From Oscillibacter faecalis_A (GTDB taxonomy: Bacteria > Bacillota > Clostridia > Oscillospirales > Oscillospiraceae): a stretch of DNA of 64,000 nt. Shown here piece after piece: positions 57,837 to 64,000 of the stretch. How positions within the stretch are numbered: position 1 is the first letter of the stretch; each line of letters opens with the position of its first letter. Where the stretch lies: positions 124,001-188,000 of the forward strand of contig NZ_JARFXX010000002.1 in assembly GCF_029218125.1 (NCBI RefSeq). Reading direction: 5' to 3'. The notes beneath the pieces were generated by a model. That model was not told where the DNA came from, did no database searches, and saw nothing but the letters and a program-made list of their open reading frames with translations. The position numbers were made by a program, and so were the translations under genes.

Positions 57837-57896
57837 TTGACTTTACCCGGCACCGGTGGTAGACTGCATTTAGCACTCAGGGATAAGGAGTGCTAA
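57837..57896 (+). promoter_or_regulatory. Heat-shock promoter with CIRCE operator
   Basis: TTGACT (57837-57842), 17-bp spacer, TAGACT (57860-57865). Immediately downstream is a perfect CIRCE: TTAGCACTC, nine bases, GAGTGCTAA (57870-57896), the HrcA binding site. It controls hrcA-grpE-dnaK-dnaJ. Confidence 0.96.
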
Positions 57897-57917
57897 TCAA
57901 AGCTGAGGTGCTTTTCC

Positions 57918-58970
57918 ATGGACCTGACAGACCGGAAAAAGCGGATATTGAAGGCGGTGGTTGAGGATTATATCCGCACCGCCGAGCCGGTGGGCTCCAA
58001 GGCCATCGCGCAGGAGATGGGGGGCAGCGTGTCCTCCGCCACCATCCGCAACGAGCTGTCGGACCTTTCCGACATGGGCTATCTGGAGCAGCCCCACACC
58101 TCTGCGGGACGCATTCCGTCCCCGAAGGGCTACCGGCTGTATGTCAACGAGCTGATGGAGCGCCAGCGGCTCTCCGTTGCCGAAACGGAGAAGATCAACC
58201 AGTCCCTTCAGATGAAAATGGAGGAGCTGGACCGGGTCATCTCACAGGCGGGCAAGGCTGTCAGCAGCTTTGTAAACTACCCCGCCTATGCGGCGACTGC
58301 CGTTAAGAGCAGCGTCACCGCAAGCCGGTTCGATTTACTGCCGGTGGATGAAAAAAGCTGCATCGTGGTCATGATGATGGGCGACCGGGTCAAAAGCCAG
58401 CTTCTGCGTTTGCAGCTAAAGGTGGACCGGGACCAGATGAGCGCGCTGGTGGAGCTTTTGAACCGCCATTTTACCGGCATCTCCACCAAGGAGATGAATG
58501 AACGGCTCATGGCGGTGGTACAGGGCATCACGCCCCAGCTTTTCCTGCTGCTGAGCCAGACGGTGAATTACGCCGTGGAAATGCTGGAGGAGGCCGACCG
58601 GAGAGAGTTCATCACCGCCGGCACGAACCAGCTTTTAAAGCTCCCGGAGTTCCGGGACGCCGACAAGGCCCACCAGCTTATGAGCTTCCTTGCCGATGAC
58701 AAGGAAAAGCTGCCGGTGCCAGACGAGGGCCCCATGAAAATACTCATCGGGCCGGAGAACGTCAGCGACGCGCTGAAGGATACCAGCGTGGTGGTGGCCA
58801 GCTATGATATCGGTGACGATATGCGGGGCCTCATCGGCGTGGTCGGCCCCACCAGAATGGATTATGCCACGGTAGCGGCCCGGCTCACCGGCTTTGCCGA
58901 CGGGCTGACGCGGCTGTTCGGCAAAAAGGAACCACATGAATTACCCCCGAAGGAGGATACGGATACATGA
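57918..58970 (+). CDS. hrcA: Heat-inducible transcription repressor HrcA
   Basis: 350 residues. The N-terminal winged helix includes RKKRILKAVVEDYIRTAEPVG (in part) and SSATIRNELSDLSDMGYLEQPHTSAGR (in pieces), followed by a GAF-like middle and dimerisation region. It represses its own operon by binding CIRCE, 22 bp upstream. It overlaps grpE by 4 bp (ATGA). Confidence 0.97.
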   Translation: MDLTDRKKRILKAVVEDYIRTAEPVGSKAIAQEMGGSVSSATIRNELSDLSDMGYLEQPHTSAGRIPSPKGYRLYVNELMERQRLSVAETEKINQSLQMKMEELDRVISQAGKAVSSFVNYPAYAATAVKSSVTASRFDLLPVDEKSCIVVMMMGDRVKSQLLRLQLKVDRDQMSALVELLNRHFTGISTKEMNERLMAVVQGITPQLFLLLSQTVNYAVEMLEEADRREFITAGTNQLLKLPEFRDADKAHQLMSFLADDKEKLPVPDEGPMKILIGPENVSDALKDTSVVVASYDIGDDMRGLIGVVGPTRMDYATVAARLTGFADGLTRLFGKKEPHELPPKEDTDT

Positions 58971-59554
58971 GCGAAGAAACGAAAGAGCCCGTAGAGGAGA
59001 CGCCGGAAACGGCGGAGGCGGCGCAGCAGGCGCCGGAGACACAGGAGACCGAAAAAAAGGCCAAGAAAAAAGAAAAAAAGGAAAAGGGCATTACCTTTAC
59101 CCGGGAACAGGTGGAAAAAATGGAGCTGGCTGCCAAGCAGCTTGAATCTGTGAAGGACCAGTTCACCCGCCTGAGCGCCGAGTATGACAATTACCGCAAG
59201 CGCACCACCAAGGAAAAGGACGGTATCTATCAGGACGCCAAGGGCGACACCATCAAGGCCTTCCTTGCGGTGTATGACAATCTGGAGCGGGCCGCCGCTG
59301 CGGAGGGCGGCGAGGACAGTCCCCATAAAAAGGGACTGGAAATGATTTTCCAGCAGTTCCGCGAGCTTCTGGAAAAGCAGGGCGTCAAGGAGATCGAGGC
59401 CAAGGGCAAGACCTTTGACCCGGAGACCATGAACGCCGTGATGCACATCGACGATGAGACGCTGGGCGAAAACGAGGTAGCACAGGTGTTTCAGGCGGGC
59501 TTTGAACTGAACGGCAAGGTTCTGCGCCACGCTATCGTGCAGGTGGCAAACTGA
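58967..59554 (+). CDS. grpE: Nucleotide exchange factor GrpE
   Basis: 195 residues: an acidic then Lys-rich disordered N terminus (about 1-45), a long dimerising helix (about 50-110, QFTRLSAEYDNYRKRTTKE), and the beta domain with MNAVMHIDDETLGENEVAQVF (in part) and GKVLRHAIVQVA. It releases ADP from DnaK. It is translationally coupled to hrcA, with AAGGAGG upstream. Confidence 0.96.
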   Translation: MSEETKEPVEETPETAEAAQQAPETQETEKKAKKKEKKEKGITFTREQVEKMELAAKQLESVKDQFTRLSAEYDNYRKRTTKEKDGIYQDAKGDTIKAFLAVYDNLERAAAAEGGEDSPHKKGLEMIFQQFRELLEKQGVKEIEAKGKTFDPETMNAVMHIDDETLGENEVAQVFQAGFELNGKVLRHAIVQVAN

Positions 59555-59630
59555 ATAGACTCTTTCCCGGCGGAGGCCGGAACACATAGATTGCTTATAA
59601 ATAAATGAAAATAAATTGGAGGAATTCATT

Positions 59631-61490
59631 ATGTCTAAGGTAATTGGTATTGACTTAGGTACTACTAACAGCTGCGTGGCCGTGATGGAGGGCGGCGAGG
59701 CCGTTGTCATCCCCAACGCGGAGGGCAACCGCACCACCCCGTCCGTTGTGGCTTTCAGCAAGACCGGTGAGCGTATGGTGGGCCAGGTGGCAAAGCGTCA
59801 GGCTATCACCAACCCTGACCGCACCATTTCTTCCATCAAGCGTGAGATGGGCAGCGACTACAAGGTGGATATCGACGGTAAGGCCTACACGCCGCAGGAG
59901 ATCAGCGCCATGATTTTGCAGAAGCTCAAGAGCGACGCCGAGGCGTATCTGGGCCAGACCGTTTCCGAGGCGGTCATCACCGTTCCCGCCTACTTCACGG
60001 ACGCTCAGCGTCAGGCTACGAAGGATGCCGGCAAGATCGCCGGTCTTGACGTCAAGCGTATCATCAACGAGCCGACCGCTGCCGCCCTTGCCTACGGTGT
60101 GGATAAGGAGCAGAGCCAGAAGGTCATGGTCTATGACCTTGGCGGCGGCACGTTTGATGTCTCCATTCTGGATATTGATGACGGTGTCATCGAGGTTCTG
60201 GCCACTGCCGGCAACAACCGCCTGGGCGGCGATGACTTCGATGAGTGCATCATGAAGTGGATGGTCAGCGAATTCCAGCGCACCGATGGTGTGGACCTCT
60301 CCAGCGATAAGGTCGCCATGCAGCGCTTGAAGGAGGCTGCCGAGAAGGCCAAGATCGAGCTTTCCGGCGTGACCTCCACCAACATCAACCTGCCCTATAT
60401 CACGGCGGACGCCACCGGCCCCAAGCACCTTGACCTGACGCTGACCCGTGCCAAGTTCAACGAGCTGACCGCACATCTGGTGGAGGCCACTGCCGGCCCT
60501 GTCCGTCAGGCTATGGGCGATGCCGGCCTTACCGGCAGCGACATCCACAAGGTCCTGATGGTGGGCGGCTCCAGCCGTATCCCCGCCGTGCAGGACATGG
60601 TGAAGAAGCTCACCGGCAAGGAGGGCTTCAAGGGCATCAACCCCGATGAGTGCGTGGCCATGGGTGCCGCATTGCAGGGCGGTGTGCTCACCGGCGATGT
60701 CAAGGGCCTGCTGCTGCTGGACGTCACCCCCCTGTCTCTGGGCATTGAGACCATGGGCGGTGTGTGCACCAAGCTCATTGACCGCAACACCACCATTCCT
60801 GTGAAGAAGAGCCAGATCTTCTCCACTGCTGCGGATAACCAGACCTCCGTTGAGGTCAACGTCCTGCAGGGCGAGCGTGAAATGGCTGCCGCCAACAAGT
60901 CTCTGGGGCGCTTCCATCTGGATGGAATCGCCCCGGCCCGCCGCGGTGTGCCTCAGATCGAGGTGACGTTCGATATCGACGCCAATGGCATCGTCAACGT
61001 CTCCGCTAAGGACCTCGGCACCGGTAAGGAGCAGCACATCACCATCACCTCCTCCTCCAACATGAGCAAGGACGATATTGAAAAGGCCGTGAAGGAGGCC
61101 GAGGAATACGCCGCTCAGGATAAGAAGATGAAGGAGGACGTCGAGATTCGCAATCAGGCCGACCAGATGGTATACCAGTCTGAAAAGACGCTCAGCGAGA
61201 TGGGCGACAAGATTCCCGCCGATGACAAGACCAAGGTCCAGTCCGGCATCGATAAGCTGAAGGAGACCCTGAAGGGCACGGACACCGCCGCCATCAAGGC
61301 CGCCACCGATGAGCTGACGCAGGCGTTCTACGCTGTCAGTGAAAAGCTCTATCAGCAGGCCAATCCCCAGGGCGGCGCACAGCCCGGCCCCGACATGGGC
61401 GGCCAGCAGGCCGGTGGAAACGCACAGGGCGGCCAGTACTATGACGCCGACTACAAGGTTGTGGATGACGATCAGAACAACAAACAGTAA
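59631..61490 (+). CDS. dnaK: Molecular chaperone DnaK
   Basis: 619 residues. ATPase domain: IGIDLGTTNSCVAVMEGG, DLGGGTFDVSILD and VLMVGGSSRIPAVQDMV; substrate-binding domain from about residue 360 (LLLLDVTPLSLGIETMGG) and a Gly/Gln-rich tail (about 580-619). Hsp70 folding engine working with DnaJ and GrpE. TTGGAGG precedes ATG 59631. Codon use is strongly biased, as for a highly expressed gene, which also creates a spurious 636-codon frame on the other strand. Confidence 0.98.
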   Translation: MSKVIGIDLGTTNSCVAVMEGGEAVVIPNAEGNRTTPSVVAFSKTGERMVGQVAKRQAITNPDRTISSIKREMGSDYKVDIDGKAYTPQEISAMILQKLKSDAEAYLGQTVSEAVITVPAYFTDAQRQATKDAGKIAGLDVKRIINEPTAAALAYGVDKEQSQKVMVYDLGGGTFDVSILDIDDGVIEVLATAGNNRLGGDDFDECIMKWMVSEFQRTDGVDLSSDKVAMQRLKEAAEKAKIELSGVTSTNINLPYITADATGPKHLDLTLTRAKFNELTAHLVEATAGPVRQAMGDAGLTGSDIHKVLMVGGSSRIPAVQDMVKKLTGKEGFKGINPDECVAMGAALQGGVLTGDVKGLLLLDVTPLSLGIETMGGVCTKLIDRNTTIPVKKSQIFSTAADNQTSVEVNVLQGEREMAAANKSLGRFHLDGIAPARRGVPQIEVTFDIDANGIVNVSAKDLGTGKEQHITITSSSNMSKDDIEKAVKEAEEYAAQDKKMKEDVEIRNQADQMVYQSEKTLSEMGDKIPADDKTKVQSGIDKLKETLKGTDTAAIKAATDELTQAFYAVSEKLYQQANPQGGAQPGPDMGGQQAGGNAQGGQYYDADYKVVDDDQNNKQ

Positions 61491-61504
61491 TTCAAACCGC
61501 GGAA

Positions 61505-61602
61505 CCGATGGGACGGGGAGCATTCCCCGCCCCATTGGGACCGTTTTAGCGGAAAACCTGAGCATGAGGAATCGGGAGCGGTCGCTCCAGCTCCCGATTC
61601 CT
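61505..61602 (+). other. Two tandem hairpins between dnaK and dnaJ
   Basis: Hairpin one: 61505-61538 around GGGACGGGGA/TCCCCGCCCC. Hairpin two: a perfect 13-bp stem AGGAATCGGGAGC (61567-61579 with 61590-61602). No U run follows the second (GATGTTC), so it is more likely an RNA-processing or attenuation device that lowers dnaJ relative to dnaK. Confidence 0.65.
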
Positions 61603-61636
61603 GATGTTCAAGTGGATTCCTGAGAGGAGCAAGAAT

Positions 61637-62779
61637 ATGGCAGCAGAAAAACGTGATTATTACGAGGTCCTCGGCGTCAACAAGGGCGCGTCCGAGGATG
61701 AGATCAAAAGAGCATATAAGAAAATGGCCCGGAAGTATCACCCGGACCTGAACCCGGACAACAAGGAGGCGGAGGAGAAGTTCAAGGAGGTCAACGAGGC
61801 CTACGAGGTGCTCTCCGACGCCAATAAGAAGGCCCGCTATGACCAGTACGGCTTTGCGGGCGTAGACCCCAATTACGGCGCGGGCGCCGGCGGCGGGGCC
61901 TACGATGCCGGCGGCTTCGACTTCGGCGATCTGGGCGATATTTTCGGCAGCTTCTTCGGCGGCGGCTTCGGCGCCGCCCAGCGCCGGAACCCCAATGCCC
62001 CCCAGCGGGGCGAGAGCATTCGTCTGGCCCTGACTATCAGCTTTGAGGAGGCCGCCTTCGGCTGCGAGAAGGAGGTCAGCGTGGACCGCTACGAGACCTG
62101 CGCCTCCTGCCACGGCTCTGGCTGTGCGGACGGAACTTCTCCTGAGGTTTGCCCGGACTGCCATGGTTCCGGTCAGGTGCAGGTGCGGCGGCAGACGCCT
62201 ATGGGTGTGTTCGCAACCACCTCCCCCTGCGGCCGCTGCGGCGGCAAGGGCCGTATCATCAAGACCCCCTGCACCGCCTGCCGGGGCAGTGGTCTTGAGC
62301 GTAAGCGCCGCACCATTCAGGCCAAGATTCCCGCCGGTATCGACAATGGCCAGACCATCTCCATCCGGGGACAGGGCCATGCCGGAAAGAACGGCGGTCC
62401 CTCCGGCGATCTGCTCATCACCATCACCGTGCGGCCCCACGAGCTGTTCCGCCGGGAGGGCACCAGCGTTCTTTGTGAGGCGCCCATCACCTTCGCGCAG
62501 GCATGCCTCGGCGCAGAGCTGGAAATTCCCACCATTGACGGTAAAGTAAAATACGAACTGCCCGAGGGCACCCAGTCCGGCACCACGTTCCGCCTGAAGG
62601 GTAAGGGCATCCCGGAACTCAACGGACGGGGCCGGGGCGACCAGTACGTCACCGTTTACATTGAGACCCCCCGGAACCTGAACCGGGAGCAGAAAGATGC
62701 ACTGAAGAAGTTCGCTGAAAGCGTGGGAGACAATAATTACGAGGAACGCCGCAAGTTCTTCCGTAAATTCAAGAAGTGA
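61637..62779 (+). CDS. dnaJ: Molecular chaperone DnaJ
   Basis: 380 residues. J domain (about 4-68) with the HPD motif in YHPDLNPDN, a Gly/Phe-rich segment (about 75-125), four zinc-binding CxxCxGxG repeats (CASCHGSG, CPDCHGSG, CGRCGGKG, CTACRGSG) and two C-terminal client domains. Stimulates DnaK ATPase. GAGAGGAGC lies before ATG 61637. It overlaps or abuts the PHP gene downstream. Confidence 0.98.
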   Translation: MAAEKRDYYEVLGVNKGASEDEIKRAYKKMARKYHPDLNPDNKEAEEKFKEVNEAYEVLSDANKKARYDQYGFAGVDPNYGAGAGGGAYDAGGFDFGDLGDIFGSFFGGGFGAAQRRNPNAPQRGESIRLALTISFEEAAFGCEKEVSVDRYETCASCHGSGCADGTSPEVCPDCHGSGQVQVRRQTPMGVFATTSPCGRCGGKGRIIKTPCTACRGSGLERKRRTIQAKIPAGIDNGQTISIRGQGHAGKNGGPSGDLLITITVRPHELFRREGTSVLCEAPITFAQACLGAELEIPTIDGKVKYELPEGTQSGTTFRLKGKGIPELNGRGRGDQYVTVYIETPRNLNREQKDALKKFAESVGDNNYEERRKFFRKFKK

Positions 62780-62787
62780 GGCCCCAA

Positions 62788-63597
62788 ATGTATCTGGCTG
62801 ATTACCATACGCACACCCGCTTTTCCCCGGACGGAAGCGCCACCATGACGGAAATGGCACAGGCGGCGCTGGACGCGGGCATGGATGAAATTTGCTTTAC
62901 CGACCATGTGGAGCCGCTGGTGTGGGGCTCCGAGGAGCGGCACCCGCCCTATGACTGGTCCGCCTTGACGGAGGATTTCGCCGCGGCGCAGGCGGCGCTG
63001 GGAGACCGGATTCAACTGCGCCTCGGCATGGAGCTGGGGGACGCCGAATGGGACCCCGCCCATGTGAAGACGCTGCTGGCTGACGCGCCGGACTTCGATT
63101 TTGTCATCGGCTCCGTGCATCTCCTATCGGAGCGCTTCCATGGGGAGGACCTCTATTTCTTCACGCCGGAAAATGCCGCACAGGCACAGGCGGCGATAGA
63201 GGATTATCTAAACGAGGCGCTGGCATTGGCTAAGCAAGGCGGCTTCAACGTGCTGGGCCACCTGACGCTCCCGCTGCGGTATTTCAACGAAATGCGGGGC
63301 CTTTCCGCCTCGTTTGACCCATACGAGGAGCAGATTCGCGTGATTTTGAAGACCCTCATCGAAAACGGACGAGGCATCGAGCTGAACGTCAACCGGGGCA
63401 ATACGCCGCTGCCGGACGCCAAGTGGCTGCGGCTGTACCGGGAATTGGGCGGCGAGCTCATCACGCTGGGAACGGACGCCCATACCCCCGCCCACGCCGG
63501 CCGCTTTATCCGGGAGCGGCAGGGCCTTCTGCGGGAATGCGGCTTCAAGCGCTTCTGCACCTTTGAAAAGCAGCGGCCCATCTGGCACGAGCTGTAA
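62788..63597 (+). CDS. PHP-domain phosphatase (histidinol-phosphatase HisJ type)
   Basis: 269 residues. PHP metal motifs: LADYHTHTRFSPDGS (about 3-17), CFTDHVE (about 36-42), FVIGSVHLL (about 105-113), a His in VLGHLTLPLR, and GTDAHTP near residue 230. It resembles the HisJ family, which dephosphorylates histidinol phosphate, but no histidine gene is nearby, so another phosphoester is possible. ATG 62788 is chosen; a GTG at 62776 overlapping the dnaJ stop is also possible. It is probably transcribed at the end of the heat-shock operon. Confidence 0.85.
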   Translation: MYLADYHTHTRFSPDGSATMTEMAQAALDAGMDEICFTDHVEPLVWGSEERHPPYDWSALTEDFAAAQAALGDRIQLRLGMELGDAEWDPAHVKTLLADAPDFDFVIGSVHLLSERFHGEDLYFFTPENAAQAQAAIEDYLNEALALAKQGGFNVLGHLTLPLRYFNEMRGLSASFDPYEEQIRVILKTLIENGRGIELNVNRGNTPLPDAKWLRLYRELGGELITLGTDAHTPAHAGRFIRERQGLLRECGFKRFCTFEKQRPIWHEL

Positions 63598-63605
63598 TAT
63601 CGTAT

Positions 63606-63631
63606 CCCCGCCCATCGGGCGGGGAGCTTTT
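63606..63631 (+). terminator. Terminator of the dnaJ-PHP unit
   Basis: An 8-bp stem CCCCGCCC/GGGCGGGG (63606-63613 with 63617-63624), ATC loop, then AGCTTTTTT. Confidence 0.9.
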
Positions 63632-63662
63632 TTGTCAGAATTGTAAATTCTTTCGGGGATGA

Positions 63663-63691
63663 TTGCTTTTTTTCGCAAAGCAGTATATACT
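63663..63691 (+). promoter_or_regulatory. rpiB promoter
   Basis: TTGCTT (63663-63668), 17-bp spacer, TATACT (63686-63691), 44 bp before ATG 63736. Confidence 0.7.
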
Positions 63692-63735
63692 ATTTCCGAA
63701 AAATTCCAATAAAACGCTTTTGGGAGGAACGATTC

Positions 63736-64000
63736 ATGAAAATCGCATTGGGCTGTGACCACGGCGGCTATGAGCTGAAGGAATTCATCATCACAGTGCT
63801 GAACAAGCTGGGCTATGAGCACGAGGACTTCGGCTGCTACTCCACGGAGAGCTGCGACTATCCCGATTTCGGCGCTGCCGCCGCCCGGGCTGTGGCGGAG
63901 GGCAAGTGTGACCGGGGCATTGTGATCTGCACCACCGGCATCGGCATTTCCATTGCCGCAAATAAAATCAAGGGCATCCGCTGCGCCCATTGCGCCGACT
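63736..64000 (+). CDS. rpiB: Ribose 5-phosphate isomerase B (5' part)
   Basis: The first 88 codons are present; the frame runs off the window edge. MKIALGCDHGGYELKEFI and IVICTTGIGISIAANKIKGIRCA are the two RpiB/LacAB signatures, with the conserved active-site Cys in ICTTGIG. It interconverts ribose- and ribulose-5-phosphate. GGGAGG precedes ATG 63736, and it has its own promoter and a terminator before it. Confidence 0.93.
   Translation, partial: MKIALGCDHGGYELKEFIITVLNKLGYEHEDFGCYSTESCDYPDFGAAAARAVAEGKCDRGIVICTTGIGISIAANKIKGIRCAHCAD

Noticed and set aside
59655..61565. A 636-codon open frame on the minus strand opposite dnaK
   Set aside because: It mirrors the strongly biased codon use of dnaK, has no ribosome site and no recognisable domain. 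Similar shadows lie opposite ackA (49423-50790) and the histidine kinase (36559-37626).

Overview
The window looks like chromosome from a GC-rich, spore-forming member of the Clostridia, most likely an Oscillospiraceae-type gut Firmicute (relatives of Oscillibacter, Flavonifractor or Dysosmobacter). Support comes from sporulation genes (SpoIIP, BofA, GerM-domain lipoprotein), an hrcA-grpE-dnaK-dnaJ cluster under a CIRCE operator, ECF-type vitamin transporters, a THF riboswitch, strong AGGAGG ribosome sites and intrinsic terminators after most operons. The genus is inferred. I see no rRNA, CRISPR array, prophage, plasmid origin or transposase gene; almost everything is ordinary housekeeping and accessory metabolism.

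Layout. 1-6.4 kb: end of an M29 aminopeptidase, gamma carbonic anhydrase, MATE pump, SpoIIP, endonuclease IV, a uridine-kinase-like protein overlapping a DUF3842 protein. 6.7-12.4 kb: split chromate transporter, ECF S component, SPFH protein, tRNA-Ser(GGA) and tRNA-Leu(CAG), a BlaR/BlaI pair with its operators. 12.9-18.6 kb: modABC with moaA-moaC-MOSC-MoeA-like, a compact molybdenum uptake and cofactor block. 18.6-22.2 kb: pgi and an ECF sigma/anti-sigma locus. 22.2-29.5 kb: an MMPL exporter with a 1083-residue GLUG/coiled-coil surface protein, a divergent TetR regulator, and a cytidylate-kinase-like gene. 30-38.6 kb: CdaR-type regulator, aldo/keto reductase, M20 amidohydrolase, DacF, ComEA, a two-component system and a GerM lipoprotein. 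38.7-49.3 kb: RluA, patatin, ABC-F, DUF1576, DegV, L-serine dehydratase, TmcAL. 49.5-57.7 kb: ackA, MnmM, nitrilase, rplM-rpsI, BofA/DUF2508, TadA, TrxB, FolT behind a THF riboswitch. 57.9-64 kb: heat-shock operon, PHP phosphatase, start of rpiB.

The most unusual signal is intergenic. Three loci (6465-6691, 12508-12834, 29572-29896) carry a near-identical, non-coding, multi-hairpin element (162 or 267 bp) sitting exactly inside an intrinsic terminator. In each case the complete terminator stem-loop (31, 30 and 26 bp, a different sequence each time) is duplicated on both sides, and the element always points in the direction of transcription of the upstream operon. A fourth, diverged locus (55036-55211) has the same architecture with a 29-bp terminator duplication. 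Two further intergenic loci (33546-33714 and 50737-50894) share a second multi-hairpin structure whose 13-nt loop is conserved while its stem has changed in five compensated base pairs; one of them begins with the same end sequence as the first family. These look like an undescribed class of small, terminator-targeting mobile or structured-RNA elements.
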